Positions 1-7,877 of a stretch of 40,225 nucleotides of DNA are shown here, piece after piece. How positions within the stretch are numbered: the stretch's first letter is position 1; every line of letters starts with the position of its first letter. The stretch comes from Gallionella sp. GTDB lineage: Bacteria; Pseudomonadota; Gammaproteobacteria; Burkholderiales; Gallionellaceae. Position numbers and translations under genes: made by a program. Location: the NCBI GenBank assembly GCA_023229845.1, contig JALNYK010000028.1, positions 1 through 40,225 of the forward strand, given 5' to 3'. Under the pieces are notes generated by a model. That model saw nothing but the letters and a program-made list of their open reading frames with translations. It did not search any database and was not told where the DNA came from.

Positions 1-2690
1 GCGTAAGTGCCGGCGATATCCGCATCCAGCGCGAGTCGCCCGGCGGTCTTGAAATCTTCACTGATGACAGGCCCCAGCCAGCTCAGATCGGTCGCGTCGA
101 TATGTACTTTTCCGGCCAGAAGTGCATAGTCCGGCACTGTCCAGCCGGCGCCGGATGGCGTCAGCGGCATTGCAATACTGGCGCGCCACTCGCCGAGGCG
201 CTCCCCCAATGCCGTCAGCTCTCCGCCGATTTTTCCATTTGCGGCATGGGCGGTGAATTGCAAGGTTTTCAGGCCCAGAGGGACGGGAGTATCGCCGGGC
301 AACACCCAGTCGCCGCTTTCGCGCGAAATGCGCAGACTGCCATCCAGCTGCGCAGCAGAGGCGATGTCCCACTCGCCGCCCAGCCGCAAGAATTCGCGAC
401 CTTCCCGCATGCGAAAATTGGGCTTGAAGCCGACACCGGCGCGCAGCCCGATACCGGTGAAATTTCCCCGGCTGTGCCAGCGCTGCGGCGTCCATGACAG
501 GCTTTCGATGCGCAGCTGGCCGTTGGTCACGGCAAATGCGGCAGCTTCGAGCGCGATGCTATTCCGGCTCAACATGAGCGGCGTATCCGCAAGCAGCTTG
601 AACGGCAGAGCACCCGTGCCCGACAACTCCGTCAGCGCGCCCTGCCATCGCATATTTTCCAGCCCCTGAGCGCTATCGCCGAAGCCGCCATTGGCGCGCA
701 GCGTCAGCTTGCTGCCATCGTGCAACAGCGCATCGGCATCGAATGCATGGCGCGAACGGCTACCGTTCGCGGCCAGCTGCAGACTCTTGAAGCCTGTCCT
801 GAGCTCTGCCCCAGACTCGGACGACGAGTCCGCTCCCGCCCGGTAGTCGCTGGCAGCGAGGCTCAACATCAACGCGTCTCCCTGCAGTTTCGTGCTGGCG
901 GTAAAGCTGGCCAGACGATGCTCGCCCGGCATGGACAACTTGCGCCCTTCCGCGGTGAAACTGGCATCCGGTTTGGCTAGGCTGCCGGCCAGACTGGCTT
1001 GGGCGTTCAGCGCACCGCCAAAACCGGAACCGAGTTGCGCCAGTGCGGGCGCGGCGAGATCGAGTTGCAGCCGTTCCGATGCCGAGCCGAAGCCGCCCTT
1101 AGCGGTCAGGCGGTTGTCGCCCAAGCGGAATTCGGCATCGACTTTGGCCTTGTCCATGCCGGAGAATTCGACCCGACCGGCGCCGCTCACCGGCTGATCG
1201 GCAAAACGGCTGGTGTTCATCTTGAAGCTCGCCGTGCCGCTGACTTGCGGCTCCAGTTCGCCTGCCAGAGCCAGACTGGCATTGAGGTCTGTGCGCGGGG
1301 CGCTCAGGAACGAGGCAAGGTCGAAGCGTTGCAGCTGGCCGTCGAAGCGGTAGGCGCGTCGCCCGCCCAGCGCCAGTTCGCCTTGTCCGCTGAGTGCGGC
1401 CTGGCCGCGAGCGAGACGCAATTTTTCCAGCATCAACGTCCCGGCGGATTTGATCAGCAGCGCATCCAGTTTCAGCTTGCCATCGCTGAGCGCGATCTCG
1501 CCTCGCTGAACCTGGCTGTCGCCGCCGAGCTTCATGCGGCCGTTGAGTCTGGCCGCGCGCAATCGCGTATCCAGCGCAGCCGGATCGAGGCGGCTGACGG
1601 CCAGCTCTCCCCATCCTTTTGCCTGCACACACTGCCACGCGACATCTCCGGAAATGGTCGCACCGCCCGCCAGGGCCAGCGCCAGCTTGTCGAACTTCAG
1701 CAAGTCGGCGGAAAGCGTTGCATGAGCCTGTCCGTCGAGCAGCGGCAAGCCGTCGCGATCCAGCGGCGCGGGGATCAAATTCTTTGCCCTGACGTCGCCT
1801 TCGAGGCGTCCGTCGGCATTGCCATGCAAGTCGGCCTGCAGCGAGAGGCTGGCCCTGGGGGCCGCCGGCGAGAATGCGCGCGGATCGAGTCCGTTCACTT
1901 GCAACCGCAACGCAGCGAGCGGGAAATCTCCATAGGGAGTCAGCTGCGCCTCCCCGCTGCCGGTAAGCCCCGCGCCGTCACCCTTTGCGCTGATCTCGAT
2001 CTTCTGCAGATCGCCGCCGATGCTGGCCGCGATATGCGCATCCCGGTTTCCGGCTGCCGCGAAGTTGGCGACGCCGACGAGCTCGGCCTGCGCCTGTAGC
2101 GCGAACGGCCGGCTGCCCTCGATACGGCCCGATGCCGTCAGCGTGCCGTATTCGAGGCTCGCACGCAGGTCGTCCAAGCGGTAGCGCTGACCATCGCTCT
2201 CCAGTTTCGCCGATAGATTGCTGGCGGAAAAAGCGGGCGAGCCGCCTGCTTCGAATATCACCTGCAGCGCGCCGATGTCGAGCTTGTCTATCGACACAGG
2301 CATAGGCGGGCGCAAGTCTTGCGGATAAGGCGAAGGCAGCGACAGCACTTCGACATCCCGTGCCTGCAATAGCCGGATATCCAGCTGTCCGCTCAGCAGC
2401 GCGACCGCCCGCCAGTCCATCTTGACGTCGTGCGCCGTGATGCGGAGATCGCTGCGGTTATCCAGGATCAGCGTCTGTGCCCCCATGGAGCCTAGCAACG
2501 ATCCGCTCACGCCCGTCAACGAAACGCCGCCTGCGCTGAAGCGCGTCGCCGCGGATGCCAGCCATTGCAGCCCGGAGGTGCTGGCCAGCAGCCAGCCGCC
2601 GATAGCCGATAGCGCGACGATTGCGGCGAGCCACCACCAACGCTTTGCGCGATGCAGCGGGACGGCTTTATATGAGGAAATGTCGGTCAT
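1..2690 (-). CDS. tamB: TamB translocation and assembly module protein, 3' end outside window
   Basis: TamB is an inner-membrane-anchored protein with a long periplasmic beta-rich body. It works with TamA in inserting outer-membrane proteins and in moving lipid across the envelope. The frame is open without a stop from the ATG at 2690 to base 1, giving about 896 codons; the C-terminal part, where the DUF490 (TamB) domain lies, is off the window. Residues about 20-40 form one hydrophobic segment after a basic stretch (HRAKRWWW), matching a signal anchor. The rest shows the repetitive pattern of short alternating polar and hydrophobic strands typical of the family. The start lies 2 bases after the tamA stop codon with no clear Shine-Dalgarno site, so translation is probably coupled to tamA. 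The identification rests on this architecture and the tamA neighbour. Confidence 0.9.
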   Translation of the reverse strand, partial: MTDISSYKAVPLHRAKRWWWLAAIVALSAIGGWLLASTSGLQWLASAATRFSAGGVSLTGVSGSLLGSMGAQTLILDNRSDLRITAHDVKMDWRAVALLSGQLDIRLLQARDVEVLSLPSPYPQDLRPPMPVSIDKLDIGALQVIFEAGGSPAFSASNLSAKLESDGQRYRLDDLRASLEYGTLTASGRIEGSRPFALQAQAELVGVANFAAAGNRDAHIAASIGGDLQKIEISAKGDGAGLTGSGEAQLTPYGDFPLAALRLQVNGLDPRAFSPAAPRASLSLQADLHGNADGRLEGDVRAKNLIPAPLDRDGLPLLDGQAHATLSADLLKFDKLALALAGGATISGDVAWQCVQAKGWGELAVSRLDPAALDTRLRAARLNGRMKLGGDSQVQRGEIALSDGKLKLDALLIKSAGTLMLEKLRLARGQAALSGQGELALGGRRAYRFDGQLQRFDLASFLSAPRTDLNASLALAGELEPQVSGTASFKMNTSRFADQPVSGAGRVEFSGMDKAKVDAEFRLGDNRLTAKGGFGSASERLQLDLAAPALAQLGSGFGGALNAQASLAGSLAKPDASFTAEGRKLSMPGEHRLASFTASTKLQGDALMLSLAASDYRAGADSSSESGAELRTGFKSLQLAANGSRSRHAFDADALLHDGSKLTLRANGGFGDSAQGLENMRWQGALTELSGTGALPFKLLADTPLMLSRNSIALEAAAFAVTNGQLRIESLSWTPQRWHSRGNFTGIGLRAGVGFKPNFRMREGREFLRLGGEWDIASAAQLDGSLRISRESGDWVLPGDTPVPLGLKTLQFTAHAANGKIGGELTALGERLGEWRASIAMPLTPSGAGWTVPDYALLAGKVHIDATDLSWLGPVISEDFKTAGRLALDADIAGTY

Positions 2691-2692
2691 TG

Positions 2693-4465
2693 TCAGAACG
2701 CCGCGGCCAGTGAAAAATGCAGCTGCAAATCATTGCTCTGCTGCCCCCAGGCCAGATCCATGGCCAGCGGCCCGACCGGGCTGCGCCAGCGCACCCCGCT
2801 GCCGTAGCCGCTGACCATGTGCACCTGGCTCAAGGCATCGGCAACGCCGCCGGTGTCGGCAAACAGAGCCGCACCCCAGTCCTGACTGAACCAGTGGGTA
2901 TATTCGAGGCTGCCCGTGAGCAGCGCCCGCCCCCCCACGGTCGCCGTGCCCTCGATCACACCCAGACTCTGGTAGGTGTAGCCACGCACGGATTGCGAAC
3001 CGCCGGCGCGGAACAAATATTCCTGGGGAATGCCGAGGCGAGACAGGGCGCGGGTATACCCCACCTCGCCGCGCATCGAAACGACATCGCGCTCGGCCAG
3101 CGGCCACCATATCTCGTGACGCGCATAGCTGCGCAAGAAGTCATGATCCGACAGCAATCGCCGCGAGCCCCCGCCGAAACGAAGCTCGGTCACATTGCCG
3201 TCTCGCGGATAGAGGGGATTATCTATCGCGCGCCGATGCCACTGCCAATCCAGCACCAGGGCCTGGTTGACTTCCTGAACGCCGCCGCTGGGCCTTCGGG
3301 TCTCCTGCTGCCAATTAACGCCCAGCCGTGTTTCTATCAATCCCAACGTACGGCTGCGGGTTCCGCTCAGTTTATGTCGTTCGGTCTTCAGCCCCGCGAT
3401 CAGGGTCGCTTCGGTGGCCGCGCCCCACGACAGCAAGTAACCGTCATCGTCCGGCAAGGTGTCGATACCGGAGGACAAGTTCTGACGGTTTTGTTCCAGC
3501 TTGAGTCCGCCGTTCAGACTCCAGGCGCGATCGAGGAAATCGTGATCGAGATAGTTGATCTCGCTGCGCGGACCGTTGTCGGTGCTGATGCCGACACCGA
3601 TAGCCACGCGCCTGGTTTTCGCTTCGATTAGCGCCACTTTCACCGGCGCCGCCGCGTGGGTGGATATATCGGGTTCGATCTCGACGATTACCGAACTGAA
3701 TTGGGGCATGCTCTGCAAGCGTGCCTGAAAGCCGAGCAACAGATCCCGGCGATAAGGAGCGCCGGACTGAAACGGCATCTGGCGAAGCAACAGCTCCCTT
3801 TCATAGCGGTCCAGGCCGCTCACCTCCAGCTCGCCGAAACGAAAGGCCGGGCCGGAGTCGATCACCACATCCAATTGCGCGGTTGCAGTTTCCGGATCGA
3901 CTTCCGCCTGACTGGCCACGATTTGTGCCGCGGCATAATCTTCGCTCGCCACACTGGCAAGCAGCGACGCCTTGGCCTCTTCCCATGCGGAGGAACGGAA
4001 TGGGACGCCTATGCCCAACGACCATGCGGCACGCACCTTATCGATACGAGCCCGGCGTTCTGGCGCGGCATCGGCGGCGAGATCGCCCTTGAGTTCGATG
4101 TCCAGCCGGGAAACCAGCGTGCGCGGGCCGGGCTCGACTTCCAGTTTCATTACGCCATCCGGGCCCGCGGGTTGCAGCTTCACCGTCGAAGAGTAATACC
4201 CTTCGGTCGCCAGCAACTCGCCTATCTCCCGCCGTGCACGGCGCATGAAGGCAGCGCGAGCCGTGTCGTCCGCCAACACGCCGGGAACTTCGAAGTGGTT
4301 CGCCAACAGCTCCCGCACCGAGGCCGGAGAAGACAAGACGACAGTGGTGTTGGTAGCGCCGACCTGCCGCACCTCGGCCGCACGACTGCCCGGCGTGGCG
4401 CAAACGAGTGTAAATCCCAGTCCGAAGACCAGAAGAAAACGATAGCGATTATCGACATTAAACAT
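2693..4465 (-). CDS. tamA: TamA, BamA/Omp85-family outer-membrane protein
   Basis: TamA is the outer-membrane partner of TamB. The predicted protein is 590 residues, close to the usual size of about 580. I chose the ATG at 4465 because it opens directly onto a signal peptide (MFNVDNRYRFLLVF, hydrophobic core, then an A-rich cleavage region near residue 30); the frame can be extended to a TTG at 4498, but nothing supports that start. Residues about 30-260 fit three POTRA domains (for example the segment RFGELEVSGLDRYE). The rest is a C-terminal beta barrel with the Omp85-type motif VRGY (in SQSVRGYTYQSLG) and a C-terminal aromatic residue (SLAAAF). It is followed after 2 bases by tamB. It is separated from mscS by a hairpin and a gene remnant, so tamAB probably has its own promoter, which I could not place. 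Confidence 0.93.
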   Translation of the reverse strand: MFNVDNRYRFLLVFGLGFTLVCATPGSRAAEVRQVGATNTTVVLSSPASVRELLANHFEVPGVLADDTARAAFMRRARREIGELLATEGYYSSTVKLQPAGPDGVMKLEVEPGPRTLVSRLDIELKGDLAADAAPERRARIDKVRAAWSLGIGVPFRSSAWEEAKASLLASVASEDYAAAQIVASQAEVDPETATAQLDVVIDSGPAFRFGELEVSGLDRYERELLLRQMPFQSGAPYRRDLLLGFQARLQSMPQFSSVIVEIEPDISTHAAAPVKVALIEAKTRRVAIGVGISTDNGPRSEINYLDHDFLDRAWSLNGGLKLEQNRQNLSSGIDTLPDDDGYLLSWGAATEATLIAGLKTERHKLSGTRSRTLGLIETRLGVNWQQETRRPSGGVQEVNQALVLDWQWHRRAIDNPLYPRDGNVTELRFGGGSRRLLSDHDFLRSYARHEIWWPLAERDVVSMRGEVGYTRALSRLGIPQEYLFRAGGSQSVRGYTYQSLGVIEGTATVGGRALLTGSLEYTHWFSQDWGAALFADTGGVADALSQVHMVSGYGSGVRWRSPVGPLAMDLAWGQQSNDLQLHFSLAAAF

Positions 4466-4608
4466 GTTGATTGGCCGGATGATGAAGGGCAGCGACAAGT
4501 TTAATCACGGATAGAGGGACCAAGGATACAACATCGCGATTTGCGTCAGACTACGACCGGGCCATGCTGGTTGCCGATTGCAAAATTCCGTACCGGCCGG
4601 AATCGAAG

Positions 4609-4630
4609 AAGCCGGGAATATTCCCGGCTT
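4609..4630. terminator. Perfect inverted repeat between mscS and tamA, probable terminator
   Basis: A 22-base perfect palindrome with half-site AAGCCGGGAAT. It is followed by TTTTC on the plus strand and by CTTCTTCG on the minus strand. It lies downstream of mscS and upstream of tamA, both on the minus strand. The uridine tract in the minus direction is weak, so termination efficiency is uncertain. The stem sequence resembles the terminator after rplQ (30482-30507). Confidence 0.6.
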
Positions 4631-4659
4631 TTCATGAGCGCCATCCTCTGGACGCGATA

Positions 4660-4716
4660 TCAAGCCACGAAGCGCGTCACCATCGCCGTATCGAACGGCC
4701 AGCCGAGTTCCACAGG
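4660..4716 (-). pseudogene. Remnant of the 3' end of a glutaredoxin-like gene
   Basis: Starting 6 bases past the mscS stop codon, the minus strand reads ELGWPFDTAMVTRFVA then a stop. The intact glutaredoxin-like gene upstream of mscS ends ELGWPFDAGMVMRFLV then a stop. Over 51 aligned bases (about 4661-4711 against 6228-6278) I count 7 mismatches by eye. Only about the last 17 codons are present, and there is no start or CxxC motif, so it is a decayed or displaced tail rather than a gene. It suggests that mscS, or a grx-mscS block, was inserted next to an older copy of the gene. Confidence 0.8.
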
Positions 4717-4722
4717 TTTACG

Positions 4723-6189
4723 CTATCTTCCGAAAAATTGCCGAATCCTAGCGACGACATCGCCAATGGAAGATGCCACCTTGGCCTCGATCTCCTCCTT
4801 GGTTGCATACATCAGCGCCTGCTCATTCTGAATGTCCCGCGAGACTACGGCTCGTCCCAAAGCCTCGGCCAATTCTGGCTTGCGATCGAGCAGCGTCATG
4901 ATGCAATTCTTGGTGATTTCGCAAACCATGGATTCGGCTACGCAGATCACCGTTGCCGAGCGTGACTGGCCGGTAAGCAGCGACTTCTCGCCGAAGAACA
5001 TGCCGGGTTGCAAATCGGCCACCCGAGCCTGCGTGCCGTCCGGCTGCTCGATGAAGACCTCAAGCAAGCCTTCTGCCAGGATAAACATCGAGTCGCCGGC
5101 CTCGCCTTGCCTGACGATGACCGACTGCTGTTCCATCTCATGCACCGACATGTGTTTTGCGATGAACTCCAGGTCGTCTTCCTCGAATTCGGCAAATAGC
5201 GATATCGAACCCAATTGCCTGATCTGGTCTTTCAGGTAACGCCAATTCTTGTGCCGCCATGGCATGCGCGCGAGAAACAAATCCCGCCTTGGATAAGACA
5301 GCGAGAGACCGGCCTGGCCAATATGTTTCAACACCGCTCTCGCAATGGTGTCTCTGGCCTTGCCGGGAGAGACTTCAGACGGATCGAGGTGATAACTCAA
5401 GCGATACTGCACGCCATTTTCCGTCACACTGTTTACCCTGACCTTGGGCTTGGGAGACGCCAATGGCCCGTTCGGCCCAATCGATGAAATCAGCGCCGCA
5501 AGGAAAACGCGCTCTGCCCGGTCTGTCGGAACGCTGAAATCAAGCACAAAATCCATATCGAAGGATGCGGTGGTTTCAGGGATGGAATAGTTCGTCACAA
5601 TCGCAGTCGTCAGAAGACTATTGGGAATGATCACGACATTGTTTTCGGTCGTATAGAGGCGGGTCGTACGCCAGTTCGTTTCCGACACCCGCCCGACAAA
5701 CCCCTTGGGAGTCCCATGATGAACATTGATCCAGTCGCCCACCTTGAACGGCTGCTCCAGATGGATCGCAAAACCGGAAAAGGTGTCGAGAATAAGCCGC
5801 TGCAGGGCAAAACCGATAACGACGCCGGCCGCGCCGGATGCGGCCCAAATAGCCGTAATGGGCTCCCCGAAGACGAATCGCAGGATGCCGGAAACCGCCA
5901 GCAAAAAAACGATGATGCTGCCCAGCTGGATAATGAGCCGGGGCGGCTCGCGCCCCAGAACATGGCTGACAAAACCCTCCCAGAAAACAAGCACAACCAA
6001 CCTGTTGAACAACCAGGCCGAGGCAAGCCAAACGGCTGCTTCCATTGCTTGCATCATGGGCGCGAGCTTGTCCCCGGCCAGCCCCGACCATGCATGAAAA
6101 TCTGCGACGTATGAGAGTCCGGCAATACTGATAACGACGGAGGCAATCGGCAACAGCAAACGCATCAACATAAGATCAACCGCTTTCAT
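4723..6189 (-). CDS. MscS-family mechanosensitive channel with C-terminal cyclic-nucleotide-binding domain
   Basis: Predicted 488 residues. The N-terminal half has about four membrane segments. The last is the MscS pore helix pattern (GAAGVVIGFALQRLILD), followed by the family's QPFKVGDWI turn and the beta domain. Residues about 330-450 form a CNB domain with the phosphate-binding-cassette residues kept (FGEKSLLTGQSRSATV: the Glu after FG and the Arg). This is the architecture of bacterial cyclic-nucleotide-gated MscS homologues, so cAMP or cGMP may gate or tune the pore; ligand and gating are inferred. The ATG at 6189 is preferred over a GTG at 6213 because AGGGGAG lies 3-4 bases upstream of it. 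The gene follows the glutaredoxin-like gene by 36 bases and is probably cotranscribed. Its base composition looks less GC-rich than its neighbours. Confidence 0.9.
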   Translation of the reverse strand: MKAVDLMLMRLLLPIASVVISIAGLSYVADFHAWSGLAGDKLAPMMQAMEAAVWLASAWLFNRLVVLVFWEGFVSHVLGREPPRLIIQLGSIIVFLLAVSGILRFVFGEPITAIWAASGAAGVVIGFALQRLILDTFSGFAIHLEQPFKVGDWINVHHGTPKGFVGRVSETNWRTTRLYTTENNVVIIPNSLLTTAIVTNYSIPETTASFDMDFVLDFSVPTDRAERVFLAALISSIGPNGPLASPKPKVRVNSVTENGVQYRLSYHLDPSEVSPGKARDTIARAVLKHIGQAGLSLSYPRRDLFLARMPWRHKNWRYLKDQIRQLGSISLFAEFEEDDLEFIAKHMSVHEMEQQSVIVRQGEAGDSMFILAEGLLEVFIEQPDGTQARVADLQPGMFFGEKSLLTGQSRSATVICVAESMVCEITKNCIMTLLDRKPELAEALGRAVVSRDIQNEQALMYATKEEIEAKVASSIGDVVARIRQFFGR

Positions 6190-6225
6190 GAACTCCCCTG
6201 ATACCATCGACACTCGAACAAATCA

Positions 6226-6450
6226 TCAAACCAGAAATCGCATCACCATCCCCGCATCGAACGGCCAGCCGAGTTCCGCACCGGTGTCGCTGCGCCGCAG
6301 CACCGGAATGAGCGTGCCGTAGCGCTCGATCAATCCGTCGTCATCGGCGATGTCGATGTAAGCGGCGGATACGCCGGCCTCATTGAGCACGGCTTCCGCA
6401 TCCTCGCACAGATGGCAGTACGTTGTGCCGTAGAGGACGAGCCCGGACAT
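6226..6450 (-). CDS. Small glutaredoxin-like (DUF836-type) thioredoxin-fold protein
   Basis: A 74-residue protein that begins with a beta strand (MSGLVLYGTTYCHLCEDAE) carrying a CxxC redox motif (Cys-His-Leu-Cys). It then has the helix, strand (AAYIDIADDDG), cis-Pro-like IPVL and C-terminal helix of a minimal thioredoxin fold. This matches small glutaredoxin-family proteins of the DUF836 type, common in betaproteobacteria. The frame can be extended upstream to 6546, but that overlaps the HAD gene; the ATG at 6450 lies 2 bases after the HAD stop and gives a normal family start. The redox partner is unknown. The last 17 codons are duplicated, with differences, on the far side of mscS. Confidence 0.85.
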   Translation of the reverse strand: MSGLVLYGTTYCHLCEDAEAVLNEAGVSAAYIDIADDDGLIERYGTLIPVLRRSDTGAELGWPFDAGMVMRFLV

Positions 6451-6452
6451 TT

Positions 6453-7115
6453 CTAGCGCAGGCTGACGATAGGCCAGCCGTGCTGTTCGGCGTGGGCGCG
6501 CAGTGTCGCGTCGGGGTTCGCGGCGACCGGATGTTTCACCTTGCACATCAGCGGCAGGTCGTTGTGCGAGTCGCTGTAGAAGGTGCTGTCGGCGAAGCTG
6601 TCCAGCGTCCAGCCGCGTTCGGCCAGCCAGTTATCCAGTCTTGTGATCTTGCCCTCGCGGAACGACGGCACGCCCGCGACGCGACCGGTAAATTCGCCGT
6701 CCTTGTGTTCCGGGTCGGTGGCGATCAGGTGTTCGATGCCGAACTCGCGCGCGATCGGCGCGGTGACGAAGCTGTTGGTCGCGGTGATGATGACGCAGAT
6801 GTCGCCCGCCGCCTGGTGTTTTGCCACCAGTTCGCGCGACTGCGGCGTGATCATGGGCATCACCTTGTCGCGCATGAATTGCAGGTGCCACTCGTCCAGC
6901 GTCTTGCGCGCATGGCGCGACAGCGGCTTCAACTGGAAGTCGAGGAACTCGTGGATATCCAGCGTACCCGCCTTGTAGTGCTCGTAGAACGCGAGGTTCT
7001 TCGCCTCGAACAGTTCGCGGTCGAGCACGCCGATGGTGATCAGGAATTGCGACCACTCGAAATCGCTGTCGCCGTTGAGCAGGGTGTTGTCCAGATCGAA
7101 TAAGGCAAGGTTCAT
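6453..7115 (-). CDS. HAD superfamily IB (phosphoserine-phosphatase-like) hydrolase
   Basis: 220 residues with all HAD motifs. Motif I is FDLDNTLL, with the nucleophile Asp7 and acid/base Asp9. Motif II is ITATNS, motif III Lys is in FREGKITRL, and motif IV is YSDSHNDLPLM. The helical cap lies between motifs I and II, as in subfamily IB (SerB-like) enzymes. The substrate cannot be told from sequence: related proteins are annotated as phosphoserine-phosphatase-like, and some are proposed histidinol-phosphate phosphatases. The gene lies downstream of hda, with a palindromic repeat in the 105-base gap, and is followed 2 bases later by the glutaredoxin-like gene. Confidence 0.88.
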   Translation of the reverse strand: MNLALFDLDNTLLNGDSDFEWSQFLITIGVLDRELFEAKNLAFYEHYKAGTLDIHEFLDFQLKPLSRHARKTLDEWHLQFMRDKVMPMITPQSRELVAKHQAAGDICVIITATNSFVTAPIAREFGIEHLIATDPEHKDGEFTGRVAGVPSFREGKITRLDNWLAERGWTLDSFADSTFYSDSHNDLPLMCKVKHPVAANPDATLRAHAEQHGWPIVSLR

Positions 7116-7156
7116 TTCAATATTCCGGTTTCATTTAAATAATTTTGCGCCATCAC

Positions 7157-7224
7157 GTAGGGGCGCGATTCATCGCGCCCAAGATCGTTCGCAGGAAGCT
7201 GGGCGCGATGAATCGCGCCCCTAC
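7157..7224. repeat. REP/REPIN-like inverted repeat
   Basis: Two 24-base arms (7157-7180 and 7201-7224) are perfect reverse complements separated by 20 bases. Each arm also contains an internal palindrome (GGGCGCGAT, two bases, ATCGCGCCC). Paired, outward-facing GC-rich palindromes are the layout of REP doublets (REPINs) mobilised by RAYT transposases; no RAYT gene is in the window. The right arm supplies the hda stop codon (7221-7223). Confidence 0.7.
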
Positions 7225-7877
7225 ATGTGCTGCATGACTTCCTTCAGCAACGGCACCGACGGTGCGCGGTGCAGGCGCAGCGAATGTTCGTCCAGCGCAT
7301 CCAGCGTCGCCATCAGGCTGGGCAGGTCGCGGCGGCCGTGGCGCAGCAGATACTGGACGACTTCGGGCGGCAGCGCGAAGCCGCGCGATTGCGCGTGCTG
7401 CCTCAGCGCCTGCGCCTTCTCTTCTTCGCTCAGGGGATGCACCTGGTACACCAAGCCCCAGCCAAGGCGCGTGCGCAAATCGTCGCGCAGGTTGAGATGC
7501 AGCGGCGATGCATTGCCGCTGACCAGCAGCAGTCCCCCGGCCTCGCGCATGCGATTGTAGAGATCGAACAATTCGATCTGCGCGGCATTGTCCAGCCGCT
7601 CGACATCGTCGACCGCGACCACGTCGGCAATACTATCCGTCATGACTGGCACGCTGCCGCGGGCATAGAGCGCGCGCACAGACTGCGCGGCGTTGGCGCA
7701 GGCCTGCAGCAGATGGCTCTTGCCGCTGCCCTCGTCGCCCCACAGGTAGATGCTGCGCTCGCTGCCGCCGGCGAGCGCGTGGCGCAGCGCCGAGAGCAAT
7801 TCGAGATTGCTTCCCGCGACGAAGGTTTCCAGGGTGGGCGTGTTCCCCGGCGAGATGTCGAGTACGAGCTGGCTCAT
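7221..7877 (-). CDS. hda: Hda, DnaA regulatory inactivator
   Basis: Hda is a DnaA-related AAA+ protein. With the DNA-loaded sliding clamp it triggers hydrolysis of DnaA-bound ATP and so prevents re-initiation. The 218-residue product starts MSQLVLDI, matching the N-terminal clamp-binding motif (QLxL). It carries Walker A GDEGSGKSHLL at about residues 47-57 and Walker B-like VVAVDDVERL near residue 90. It lacks the DnaA DNA-binding domain. The start overlaps the perM stop by four bases (ATGA), so translation is probably coupled. The last codon and stop lie at the edge of the REP-like repeat, so the C-terminus may have been set by that insertion. Confidence 0.93.
   Translation of the reverse strand: MSQLVLDISPGNTPTLETFVAGSNLELLSALRHALAGGSERSIYLWGDEGSGKSHLLQACANAAQSVRALYARGSVPVMTDSIADVVAVDDVERLDNAAQIELFDLYNRMREAGGLLLVSGNASPLHLNLRDDLRTRLGWGLVYQVHPLSEEEKAQALRQHAQSRGFALPPEVVQYLLRHGRRDLPSLMATLDALDEHSLRLHRAPSVPLLKEVMQHM

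Noticed and set aside
999..2099. Long open frame (366 codons) on the plus strand.
   Set aside because: It lies opposite the continuous tamB frame, has no recognisable domains and a low-complexity Arg/Gln/Ala-rich composition typical of an antisense shadow in GC-rich DNA.
4541..4965. Overlapping plus-strand frames of about 96 and 133 codons between tamA and mscS.
   Set aside because: They run into the mscS coding region on the opposite strand and cover the terminator and the glutaredoxin remnant; no protein-like features.
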